From GWE2-42-39 sp034003625 (lineage in GTDB: Bacteria; Bacteroidota; Bacteroidia; Bacteroidales; Prolixibacteraceae): a stretch of DNA of 64,000 nt. The stretch spans positions 62,001-126,000 of the forward strand of contig JAVEYG010000006.1 in assembly GCA_034003625.1 (NCBI GenBank), in the 5' to 3' direction. Below, piece after piece: positions 21,201 through 27,471 of the stretch (position 1 is its first letter; each line of letters begins with the position of its first letter). A program made the translations under genes and the position numbers. The notes below the pieces were generated by a model. The model did not search any database. It had not been told where the DNA came from and saw nothing but the letters and a program-made list of their open reading frames with translations.

Positions 21201-24016
21201 AACACGTAATTGAATTCGATGACATCGCCGGCCGGCACAAAGTCGAATTCCAGAACAGCGGCGTCAAACGAGGTGCCTCCCGAAATTGAATTGATATCTG
21301 AATCCCCGCCCCCGCCAAACTGGGTGGTTGTGCCAAAGTCGGTGTTTGGCCCTTCGGCATCGGCCACGTCCCCGGTTGAAAGGATAATCCCTTCAGCAAT
21401 ATCAAAGTTGGAAGATCCTTTTGTGAAATACCCGATCTGGGCGCCGCTTCCCGAGAAAGTAATATTGCTGGCCGTTAAACAGCCGGTGACCAACACATTT
21501 TCGACCAATTGCTGGGGAGTGTAAGTATTTTCGGGCGCGGTGCGGTTCACGGCAATGGAGCCAAAGGAAGCCGATTCGTCGTCGGCAATGGTGATGGTTT
21601 GCTGCTGGGCGCCGCTTTCAACGCCATTGGTCACGCTGCTGATGCTGACAGTACATGTCAGGTCGCCTACCAAATCGCCATCGTCAATCCCCGTGATGGT
21701 AAATGAATTGCTCAGGTTCCCGGGAGTAATGCTTACCTGGCTGGCCGAAGCGGTATAATCGACCCCGCCGCCGGTAGCCGTCCCGGAAAAAGAAAAATAA
21801 ACCGTCACCGTTTGGGTGGATAAGATGCTGCTTGTGACCGTTACGGTCGATACCCCCCCATTTTCGGAAATGACGGCAGGATTGACCGACAGGGTGATCA
21901 TGGGTTCGTTTTCATCATCTAAGATGTTCACGGTTTGCTGCTGTGTGCCGTCTTCGGTCCCGTTGGTCACCGACGTAATGTCAACGATTATCGTTTCGTT
22001 GGCGCCTTCGTAATAGTTGTCGTCTTCCCCGGTAACCGTGACCGAACCGTAGGTGTTCCCGGCAGTGATGACGATTTGTGAACCGGAAGGGGTGTAATCG
22101 GTACCGCTCCCTGTGGCTGTCCCCGAAAAACCTAAGTTAACCGTTACATCGCGTGACGAGGCCGTATTTAAAGTAGCCGTGAGGGTAGCTATCCCCCCGT
22201 TTTCTACAATATTCGAAGTACTTGAACTCAGTGTAACCGTCGGGGGCGGGTCGTCATCGGTAATGGTCGCCGTGTGTTCGTCGATGGCCCCCCTGTTGGC
22301 ATAGGTCGGGACCCCCATGGTTACAACCACGGTCTCATTGTCTTCGTCCATTACATCCGTCTGGATGGTAATGGTGATATTGGCCGATGTGGCCCCGGAA
22401 CTAATTGTCAGCGGAGTAGATGAAATGGTATAGTCGATACCGCCGCCGGTAGCTGTTCCCGACACGGTAAAAGGAACGGTCACATTATATGGGCTTGTCG
22501 TGGAAAGCTGGGCGGTAATGGTCATGGTTCCCGACTCGCCGGCGCTGCTTTGCGAAGCAGAAGTAAACGTCACGGTAGGCCCGTCATCGTCGTTAATAGT
22601 AGCTGTGTGTTCTGTTATGGATCCCAGTGTGGCATTGACCGGCGAGCCCATAGTCAGGATCACTGTTTCATTAAGTTCCACCAGCACATCCGTAGCAATA
22701 GTGATGGTAGCCGTTCCGGTAGTACTGCCGGCCGGTATGGAAATAGGGCTGGCTGTAATGGTATAGTCCGTTCCGCTGTCGGTGGCCGTTCCGCTGAGGG
22801 TGAACGGCACCGTTACCGGCAATCCGCTTACTGCCGATAATTCTGCGGTCACCGTCATGGTCCCGGTTTCGGCGGAACTTACCTGTGAAGCAGATGTAAA
22901 TGACACGGTTGGTTGCGGATCGTCGTCGCTGATGGTCGCCGTATGTACCGTTGTCCCGTAGGCCGTCGCGTTAGTGGGGATCCCCATGGTGACAATCACC
23001 GTTTCATCGTCTTCATCCAGCGCATCCGAAGCAACAGTTATGGTAATCGTCCCGGTAGTATTTCCTGCAGTAATGGTTATCGGACTGGCTGTAATGGTAT
23101 AATCTGTTCCGCCGCCGGTAGCTGTTCCGGTTACCGTAAAGGGGATGGTCACATCTTGTGTACTGGTATGCGACAACTGGGCTGTAACGATCATTGTTCC
23201 CGTCTCGGACCCGCTACTTTGCGAGGCAGCAGTGAACGAGGCGGTTGGTTTCCACCAGATGACCACCTGACCAGCGCCACCACTACCACCAGTGCGGTTA
23301 CTCCCTTCTGCAGAACCACCGCCGCCACCGCCGGGAGCGCTGCCGGGTGATCCGTTGGCGCCATCGGCATTACCGCCATTACCCCCATGAGCTCCCCCCG
23401 TGGGCGTACTTGCTGTAGGATATGTGGCAGTTACCCATGTCTGGGGGCCAGACCAGCCATTGGCCCCGGTCCCGGCCGACGAACCACCATAGCCCCCGCG
23501 ACCAGTATTGCTATTTCGGCCTTTTTCGCCCTGCCCACCTGAGTATTTTACATCTCCAACCCCGTTTGCGGCAACGCCGCCCAAGCCGCCGGCAGGAGGA
23601 GTGCCATAACTTCTCGAACCTCCGGCTCCCCCTTTTGCAAGCACTGTGGAAATGTCAATAAAATAACTGTCACCTCCAGCATTCCCGTTACCTGCTGTAA
23701 CACCGGCTCCTCCCGCCCCAACTACCACTGTATAATTGTTTCCCGGCGTTACCGTAATTGAATTTTTCCTGCTGTATGCACCGCCGCCGCCGCCGCCGCC
23801 GCCATCCTGATTTGAGCTTTGTCCGCCTCCGGCACCGCCACCGCCCCATGCTTCTACATCAACGCTGATTACCCCGGCAGGCACTGTAAACGAGCCGGAA
23901 GAAGTAAATGTTTGTGAACTTTGGGCAAAACCTGTACGGGCAGAGGCCAAAAGCAGAATGACCAATACCATAAAAAGACAATATGTTTTTTTCAGGGCAG
24001 GTAAAAATCGTTTCAT
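12206..24016 (-). CDS. Giant secreted multidomain protein without recognisable sorting signal (3,936 aa)
   Basis: Signal peptide (about 1-32). Then a Gly-rich domain (about 33-258) resembling glycine-rich phage-tail/adhesin tips; five Calx-beta domains (about 258-825, each ending near ISDDD/INDDD); a choice-of-anchor L domain (about 830-1140, TPQQLVENVLVTGCLTASN and FNYVFASEEYAEFVE) and a sixth Calx-beta-like stretch; PKD/Ig-like domains; three SprB-type repeats (near 1540, 1862, 2302; e.g. VSCNGGSDGAIDVTV); HYR-like domains (DPVISNCPENITVNVEPGLC); four 91-aa Ig-like repeats (about 2765-3129); and a C-terminal PKD-like module (about 3705-3936) homologous to the next two genes. It ends GVPNTSEITTD, unlike T9SS type A or B domains. 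Choice-of-anchor proteins normally carry a visible C-terminal anchor, so its absence is notable. First gene of the locus; probably surface-exposed. Confidence 0.85.
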   Translation of the reverse strand: MKRFLPALKKTYCLFMVLVILLLASARTGFAQSSQTFTSSGSFTVPAGVISVDVEAWGGGGAGGGQSSNQDGGGGGGGGAYSRKNSITVTPGNNYTVVVGAGGAGVTAGNGNAGGDSYFIDISTVLAKGGAGGSRSYGTPPAGGLGGVAANGVGDVKYSGGQGEKGRNSNTGRGGYGGSSAGTGANGWSGPQTWVTATYPTASTPTGGAHGGNGGNADGANGSPGSAPGGGGGGSAEGSNRTGGSGGAGQVVIWWKPTASFTAASQSSGSETGTMIVTAQLSHTSTQDVTIPFTVTGTATGGGTDYTITASPITITAGNTTGTITITVASDALDEDDETVIVTMGIPTNATAYGTTVHTATISDDDPQPTVSFTSASQVSSAETGTMTVTAELSAVSGLPVTVPFTLSGTATDSGTDYTITASPISIPAGSTTGTATITIATDVLVELNETVILTMGSPVNATLGSITEHTATINDDDGPTVTFTSASQSSAGESGTMTITAQLSTTSPYNVTVPFTVSGTATGGGIDYTISSTPLTISSGATSANITITIQTDVMDEDNETVVVTMGVPTYANRGAIDEHTATITDDDPPPTVTLSSSTSNIVENGGIATLTATLNTASSRDVTVNLGFSGTATGSGTDYTPSGSQIVITAGNTYGSVTVTGEDDNYYEGANETIIVDITSVTNGTEDGTQQQTVNILDDENEPMITLSVNPAVISENGGVSTVTVTSSILSTQTVTVYFSFSGTATGGGVDYTASASQVSITPGNLSNSFTITGIDDGDLVGDLTCTVSISSVTNGVESGAQQQTITIADDESASFGSIAVNRTAPENTYTPQQLVENVLVTGCLTASNITFSGSGAQIGYFTKGSSNFDIAEGIILSTGDVADAEGPNTDFGTTTQFGGGGDSDINSISGGTSFDAAVLEFDFVPAGDVIEFNYVFASEEYAEFVEEQYNDAFAFLLSGPGITGTKNIALIPSTSTAVAINTVHGQGYSYVTNYPSELQALVASPSGYGHPWSWVQDNTNGGATYNGQTGYFRISATTNSYSPENEGYYVDNGHYLNDNLYNAQGKILIQYVNGNGSLEMEFDGRTSLLTASHPVTPCATYHIKIVVADVADQKWDSGVFLEGRSFTSNEVQISSQIEGISGDADDMYEGCDGSYIRFQRAPGADNNVVLTFPIIISGTATNGVDFIYTDSGGNIIGDGTFPTEATLGIGVNYVDYYYKAQSDGVIEGNETILFKVNNSCPCDVTPTYYEKTVTIIDVPQIVTSTTEVIQCQAAGNPVATITVNMENGLNAEDYEFSIDGGAFQSGNVFTITAAQPDGSDIVGTSHYITVRDQYSCNEVTEYNIIIPDIAPFDADAGEDITMCEGQTGIQLNGSGGIYYTWSGTGAAYLSSTTVANPTVSSAIPAGTYTFTLTAQDQPGASPACQGTDEMVLTVNQKPTVSVTADDYAVCTGTPVQLTASVTNGGSNPAYLWNPTTGLSSATISNPVYTPSVTSYLAQSFSVTVTGDNGCPASASSSTIEVFPEPVVTTTNITNASCSSSADGSATVSASSPGTSPAPSFTYQWDAAAGNQTGATASNLAPGTYTVTVTHVGQGCSKAHNVTVGSNPDTTPPTAVCQNISVTLDGTGNATITPQDIDNGSSDNCTASGSLVLSLDKTTFNSSNIGANTVTLTVTDAANNTSTCTATVTVSFPANCNITGSRTIWKEEFPDANGTMDDPQGDWTTSVNSTNFSVQSNVMRAVNQSGASTWTSESIDIRSWTNLNIKVDTWETGTIDADDYILFEYSVNGGAYQSFANNGSIYNDYGGSSSSPVYACTNVPDGDNVVIRITVKENSSEYHYFDNVHLTGDPAMEATAVVTNVSCNGGSDGAIDVTVTKGVSPYTYAWTTSNGSGLNPTAPDQTELTAGTYNLVVTDNVGVSSDPFVFTVTEPAAEPALQQLAVSDATSCIPVTGNVSFTITNSQSGVVYELRNTEGDPLSPAVTATGTGSNLNLTILQANVPASDTNYQVMAKTASGCDSLYMTDPAVLTVYDTSAPTGSSPQSFCSSATPRISDISVTGSNIIWYNAPVGGSILPGTTLLVDGNTYYASQTENGCESQSRLAVTVTVTSTPTILTVTHGTVCGTGTSTIYATASAGTIDWYSAQTGGSLLASGTTSYTTPTLSTPGKVSYWVEAVNNGCLTPTRSEVYVNVYVLPAITPGSNPIVCKGVTTASLAYSGAAGAPNQYSLDFDGTAEGFGFVDVTNAALSASPITVTVPAGALAGTYNAVLTVRNSTHGCTSINYPVTVTVVQVAVSGTPVDVSCSGYSNGEIDITVSGGTGPYTYAWTTLDGSGLNPTAEDQTGLTEGTYNVTVTDVNSCQATGEYTVSNLPDNTDPEINFNNPLDDIIIAVTSSESATDVPVDFAAFDDGSGARDINPGATDNCTVTVFTYTQTGATTISSPGTGINTIGLQNFNLGETTITWNAADGSANPAGAKVQKVYAARENQFVLTCPEDDDLGCNPTGFPITNPTYTLPSWLQTLIDNSILTLDTGLVTTLDTPSGTECEVTRTRTYEVTFDIKYNGNIIATVTRECTQTYTYILDTEDPVASCTTNKNVTVDPGECNYTHGDTNWDATATDNCDTSPALSYVLTGATTGSGPSLNGVSFNTGVTTVTWTATDDCGNSDECSFTVTVGENLFLSVQPQNQTVCEGQNATFSVTASAISGTPTYQWQVNTGSGFGDISGANSSSLTITSVTTGMSAYQYQVIVTGPCGVDEITSGAATLTVNPNLPVSVSIAADPGNTICDGTSVTFTATPVNGGSSPSYQWKKNGSDVGTNSITYTDATLANGDVITVELTSNATCATGSPATSNSIAMTVNPNLPVSVSIAADPGNTICEGTSVTFTATPVNGGGSPSYQWKKNGSDVGTSSTTYTDAALANGDVITVELTSNATCATGSPATSNQITMTVNPNLPVSVSIAADPGNTICDGTSVTFTATPTNGGSSPSYQWKKNGSDVGTNSTTYTDAALANGDVITVVLTSNATCATGSPATSNQITMTVNPNLPVSVSIAADPGHTVCEGTSVTFTATPTNGGSSPSYQWKKNGSDVGTNSATYTDAALANGDVITVVLTSNATCATGSPATSSGITMVVAPPTVGGSISGGTSVCYGTNSTLLTLSGHTGSVVKWQYSTDGSNWTDISNTNTTYTATNLAVATQYRAVVQSGTCSSVNSDPATITIDETDPVISNCPENITVNVEPGLCSANVNWTAPTASDNCEVASFVSDYGPGDSFATGTTTVTYTATDTNGNTAVCSFTVTVSDNIAPVISSCPANTTVSTLNDVPDAETTAGGIGASDNCGISTVSHNDVTSLSCPRTITRTYTVTDINGNQTTCQQVITVTNAPCIDGSLCTGTLADNLITGSPTSGTGQLYSQTVPVCSNTTYEIKLTGVSGTSPFDFDVTLDGDVVNNNAMYNNGSTYGFTFKTGPSASTVALVLRNNDANSLTVSAISFAHCGPEVTAAITDLPVCAGASAELTATVTGSGSYVYQWQESSDGGTNWTDLVENSPNVTGTATTVLGFNTWVEGNLYRIVVSETSSGLDDEDCRIASNTLSVTPSDTEAPVYQEAFKNSIDPVHTGGNYIYTICDNGTNTLTLLALDATDVVDNCSAFGDLIMTYSITNGINNVTNETGDASNYDFPVGTSSVTYQAEDENGNGSSFSFTVVVNENPVLTNISTDGTISADGSGYKPYQGSQHTYTVDSGTAEPGSDYEWKVLDKDDTELTADNANTYSINTTNPAAVIITWGSSIPTSGNDYKIVVRKTNSSGCYTEAEFSVVILENTFNATVVDAGDECQSGDTGTSVASWTINKTGGASNWSFDYEIKVGPTTEYSASGVLVSGASTSIEYIVSNQAGVDKTYTFIISNVYDEFNTPETNLTDNEDTVTLWGVPNTSEITTD
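14630..15722 (-). repeat. Four 273-bp in-frame tandem repeats inside the 3,936-aa gene
   Basis: The string CGGGCTTCCGGTAGCGCA recurs at 14651, 14924, 15197 and 15470 (one base differs in one copy), a period of exactly 273 bp or 91 codons. Each unit encodes an Ig-like domain with the motif SYQWKKNGSDVGT. Copies are nearly identical, so this block is recently expanded. Confidence 0.9.
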
Positions 24017-24383
24017 AGGCCTGGAGTATTGGTATAACGTACAAGGGAAAAACTTTCAGGGAAAACGTTTCGCAGGAAACGGGCAAGAACAGGCAGGAGG
24101 GAAGCACCTGAATAGAAGGGACATTTTATCACGGGCGGGGGCATAATTCCCTTATGCTGAATGGATTCAGCCAGAAACGCCGGATACGGCCACACACAAT
24201 GAAAATCCTGCAGAGATAAAATCCCTTTATATGGTTTGATACTATTCACGGTCGCGCGCATATTTATAATGTAAAAATAGTGCTTTACTACCATAAAATC
24301 ATCCGCATATTAGCAAAACCGGGCAACTGCGTATCAAACCCGTCAAATCATTTATCAATCTCCATTGGCCCACGACAAATATG

Positions 24384-24415
24384 CAAATATATTGTCAACA
24401 ATATTTTGTTTCCAA
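24384..24415 (-). promoter_or_regulatory. Candidate promoter of the giant-protein locus
   Basis: Minus strand TTG (24413-24415), 21-nt spacer, TATATTTG (24384-24391): a full match to the Bacteroidota -33/-7 pattern. It would give a leader of about 360 nt before the ATG at 24016, long for this group, so a closer promoter is possible. The rest of 24017-24769 holds no convincing gene. Confidence 0.4.
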
Positions 24416-24545
24416 CAATCATTTTTTTGCTTTTGTCAGGTTATCTGTGACACCGGAGTGAAATAGAAACCCGGAAGATGGAAATTCCCTTTCGGTAGTT
24501 GTCGCCCTTCACTGCGTTCAGGGCCCCATGGTTCGCACGATGAAG

Positions 24546-24675
24546 GAACAGATTCTTCACTTCGTTCAGAATGACAAGATGCGATGTTTTTTGTCGACCT
24601 GACGCAAGAAAGGGTCTCATTACCAGTGTCCTGAAGAACAGATTCTTCGCTACGCTCAGAACGACAGGGAAAATA
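24546..24675. repeat. Dispersed GATTCTTCRCT-type repeat, two copies
   Basis: Two copies of GAACAGATTCTTC(A/G)CT(T/A)CG(T/C)TCAGAA(T/C)GACA at about 24546 and 24636, 90 bp apart, plus a weaker relative near 24504 (CTTCACTGCGTTCAGGG). The core has a small inverted repeat. Such elements are common between genes in Bacteroidota and usually mark no specific function. They lie between the serine hydrolase stop and the giant-locus promoter. Confidence 0.55.
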
Positions 24676-24769
24676 TGCCTGCCATCTTCACATTGTGAAT
24701 CGTATAAAGGATCAGGCAGGTCCGGGGAGGTTTGCGGCCTGTGATCTTGCGGCCAATTACGGATGCGGA

Positions 24770-26134
24770 TTATGAAGCCGAATTTATTTTTACAGGCTCT
24801 AAACTTTCCATGATCCCCTTCAGGAACAGGTTGGCATCAAACTCTCCTTTTTTGGAATACCCGGTGCGGACCACAATCAACTCGCGCGAGGGGACAATGA
24901 AAATAAACTGTCCGTCGTGGCCCCGGCACATGTACATGTCCCGGGGGGCATCCGGCAGGGCGCCTGAAAGGTTCAGCCAGAAAAAAGCCCCGTACTGTCC
25001 GTCTGACCCGTTGGCCGGTCGTACTGTGTATTCCACCCAATCTTCGGGAAGCAGTTGTTCGCCTAACCAGTTTCCCCGGTTGAGGTAGAGAAGGGCAAAG
25101 CGGGCATAATCGCGCATGGTCGCATACAGGTACGACGAACCGACGAAAGTTCCCGAGGCATCCACCTCAAACACAGCGCTCCGCATGCCAGTTTTATTGA
25201 AAAGCGCTTCGCGCGGGAAGCGGTAATAATCGGCGTCCGTATCAAATGAACGACGCAATATGTGGCACAACAGGTTGGTGGTCCCGGAGGAATACACCCA
25301 AACCGGACCAGGCGGGCTGTCCATTGGTTTTTGAGCAGTGTAGCCGCCCATATCTCCCACTTTGTGCAGCATGATGGTTACATCGGAAAGGTTGCCATAG
25401 TCTTCGTTCCATTCCAGTCCGCTGTTCATGTGCAAAAGGTTGCCGATGGTAATATTTTTTCGTTCGTCGCCTTGCCATTCCGCTATTCCTGTCGGCTGGT
25501 TTATGTCTGTTTTGCCTTCTTTCACCCGTATCCCTACCAATGCGTTGGTCAGGCTTTTGGCCATCGACCAGCTCAGGAAACGGCTGTTACGGGAGAAATC
25601 GTCCCGGTACACCTCGGCAACCGGCTGCCTTTTATATACAATCATCAGGGCAAAGGTCCCCTTGTACGGAATGGTGTCCGACATGGCCTGTTCAACAGCC
25701 CTGTCCAGTTTTTCCGGGTCGATTCCCGGAGGAAGGGTATCGGCTGTGAGATCGCCCGCCGGCCAGGAAATGGTATCGGGGTTTCCGGGCAGGACAGCAG
25801 GCCCGGGATAGGGGCGTCCCCTGATTTCCTCTTCGGAATAATCGTTTACCAGCGTACATCCGAAGCCATCAAGGTATATGGCTTTCGATCTGCCCCACAA
25901 AAAACGGCTGGTGACTTCCTTCTTTTCCGGATTGACTATATTGCGGGTGTATTTAATAAGGGAGAAGTTTAGGTCTTCCTGTTCCATCGCCTTCTGGCTA
26001 CGCCCGGCAACAAAAATACCCGATGCCAGGTTTTTGGCCGCGTACCCGGTAATTACCGGCATCAGCCCGTTCAGGTAAAGACCTCCGCTCAGCAGGACAA
26101 GGAGCGCCGCGATAAAGACAATCCGCTTCTTCAT
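24770..26134 (-). CDS. Serine hydrolase, beta-lactamase/penicillin-binding-like family
   Basis: A 454-aa protein with an N-terminal membrane anchor or signal segment (residues 4-25). The catalytic SxxK motif is visible in FLSWSMAKSLTNALVG, and the second motif as VWVYSSGTTNLLCHIL (Tyr in YSS). The C-terminal half has CRGHDGQFIFIVPSRELIVV, the strand region that holds the third motif in class C-like enzymes, here HDG rather than KTG. Relatives include esterases, D-aminopeptidases and 6-aminohexanoate-dimer hydrolase (NylB-like); resistance function should not be assumed. The substrate is probably a periplasmic amide or ester. An XRE gene lies 97 nt upstream in the same direction. Confidence 0.85.
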   Translation of the reverse strand: MKKRIVFIAALLVLLSGGLYLNGLMPVITGYAAKNLASGIFVAGRSQKAMEQEDLNFSLIKYTRNIVNPEKKEVTSRFLWGRSKAIYLDGFGCTLVNDYSEEEIRGRPYPGPAVLPGNPDTISWPAGDLTADTLPPGIDPEKLDRAVEQAMSDTIPYKGTFALMIVYKRQPVAEVYRDDFSRNSRFLSWSMAKSLTNALVGIRVKEGKTDINQPTGIAEWQGDERKNITIGNLLHMNSGLEWNEDYGNLSDVTIMLHKVGDMGGYTAQKPMDSPPGPVWVYSSGTTNLLCHILRRSFDTDADYYRFPREALFNKTGMRSAVFEVDASGTFVGSSYLYATMRDYARFALLYLNRGNWLGEQLLPEDWVEYTVRPANGSDGQYGAFFWLNLSGALPDAPRDMYMCRGHDGQFIFIVPSRELIVVRTGYSKKGEFDANLFLKGIMESLEPVKINSAS

Positions 26135-26231
26135 AATTCAATTTTTTGAGATTTTTAAAATCAATCAGAAGTAAAGGTATGACTTTCCGGATAAAAAGAG
26201 GAGAAGGGGCAGAAGAAGAAAAGCCTTGGAT

Positions 26232-26591
26232 TCAATCCCCGCTTTTCCCGATTTCCTCAATTTCTTTTTTCAGCAGCGCATTTTCCGCAGAGAGTTCGCG
26301 GATCATTTCAAGGGCCGTTTTGTCGTATTTGACAGGCGGCTCGGCCACTTCCTGTACCTCCTTTTCTTCAAAAAACATGGTTCCCCGTCCGGTAAGCAGC
26401 CAGTCGCCATTCACAGTATCAAATGACGACATAAGTTTTGAAATAAAATCAAAACTGGGTTTATTGCCCCTTCCTTTTTCATCAATGATGTTATGTACCA
26501 CTGTCGGATGAACCCCAATTCGTTTTGCAAACTGATTCTTATTCAGCCCAAATGCCCTCATCACCTCTGCCATTCGCTCATTTATTGTCAT
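26232..26591 (-). CDS. XRE-family helix-turn-helix regulator
   Basis: A 119-aa protein. The N-terminal HTH runs over residues 1-65 (MRAFGLNKNQFAKRIGVHPT, then VVHNIIDEKGRGNKPSFDFI) and is followed by the typical Bacteroidota ending GDWLLTGRGTMFFEE and a short coiled coil (ALEMIRELSAENALLKKEIE) that should support dimerisation. It is a DNA-binding regulator of unknown target. A 9-bp inverted repeat overlaps its start codon, which suggests autoregulation; the downstream serine hydrolase may be a target. Confidence 0.85.
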   Translation of the reverse strand: MTINERMAEVMRAFGLNKNQFAKRIGVHPTVVHNIIDEKGRGNKPSFDFISKLMSSFDTVNGDWLLTGRGTMFFEEKEVQEVAEPPVKYDKTALEMIRELSAENALLKKEIEEIGKSGD

Positions 26592-26657
26592 TTGATAATT
26601 ATTTTGAACAAAAATTTTGTTTATATATTCAAATGATTATATATTTGCTTATCAAAT
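26590..26657. promoter_or_regulatory. Inverted repeat upstream of the XRE gene, candidate operator
   Basis: ATTTGATAA (26590-26598, touching the start codon) is mirrored by TTATCAAAT (26649-26657). Between them lies a second AT-rich near-palindrome (CAAATGATTATATATTTG). Spacing between arm centres is 59 bp, so two operator half-sites or two dimer sites are plausible. No exact TAnnTTTG box was found here. Confidence 0.35.
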
Positions 26658-27471
26658 CAAAAATCTTTGTTGTTATGACCAAACCGAATTAGATAAACTT
26701 AAAAAATTCCGGGTTGAGCAATCAATCCGGGAAAGCCCCCTGCGGTTCCCGGACAAAAGTATTGGCGTACTGTGAGGGAACCCGCAGGTTTTAACACAAA
26801 CTAAATGTTTCAAATTTATGAAAAACCATGTAAAAACCCGTTGCCATATCCGTGGAAATTTCATGTTCCTGATCATTCTGGCTGATCCCGGAACCAGGGG
26901 GGTCCTGGCAGGCCGGGTACCCATGCCCCTTCTCTGAGCGGGCCACGCGGCTGTCCGGCACATTCGGGGTCGGTTTATGCCGGAGGTTTGATTGGAAGAT
27001 CAGGACAGATACCACGATTGTAATTGTACGGGCCCACTTTAGAAAGTTATATCCATGAAAAAATTAATACCCTGTGTAACCGGGATGCTCCTTCCAATCC
27101 TGTTGCTTTTCTCGGCCGGTACCGAACAGAAAAGACAGTCGGGTGCTCCCTTGCCCGGAGCCGGAAGCAAGCCGGAGGGGATACGTCCCGTCGCGATCCG
27201 GTTTTTCGTATGCCATACAACTGAAGATAAGGCGTACGGGTGGCCACTGTATCCTGTGTACCCGGATCAACAGGAAGAGAACGGAAGCCGCAGGAAACAA
27301 TAACTGAACAACACGCCGGGCGGTTTTACCATTATTGCGAACATCGGGGCAACTGAGAAACCTGTGGCACGGGAAAAACCAGATCCCGCAGGGACAGGTC
27401 AATTTATATGCTGCCAAAACAATGGGCGGTCAGATTCAGGCAGCCCCTTTTTATGTTCATAATCTTGTCTT
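26658..27471. other. Weakly coding intergenic stretch with a possible hairpin and two small leader-like ORFs
   Basis: No conserved gene is visible in these ~800 bp. A large imperfect inverted repeat (CCTGCGGTTCCC near 26738 and GGGAACCCGCAGG near 26780) could fold into a 12-bp stem with a 28-nt loop. A 39-codon ORF at 26818-26937 begins MKNHVKTRCHIRGNFMFLII, and another lies at 27055. The stretch is GC-richer than normal intergenic DNA and may contain a decayed gene. Confidence 0.4.
27055..27303 (+). CDS. Possible small secreted peptide gene (82 aa), uncertain
   Basis: The translation starts with a plausible signal peptide (MKKLIPCVTGMLLPILLLFS, then AG) followed by about 60 polar residues rich in Gly, Pro and Glu without a recognisable domain. 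ATG context is A-rich, as is usual here. The opposite strand is also open across much of this stretch, so this may be chance. Kept because the N-terminus is unusually signal-like for a random frame. Confidence 0.3.
   Translation: MKKLIPCVTGMLLPILLLFSAGTEQKRQSGAPLPGAGSKPEGIRPVAIRFFVCHTTEDKAYGWPLYPVYPDQQEENGSRRKQ

Noticed and set aside
24770..26134. Beta-lactamase resistance gene
   Set aside because: Only the SxxK and YSS motifs fit the broad family; the third motif is HDG, and related enzymes include many esterases and amidases.
26673..27417. Minus-strand open frames of 66-117 codons
   Set aside because: No signal, domain or sensible composition; overlapping open frames on both strands indicate chance in a GC-richer stretch.
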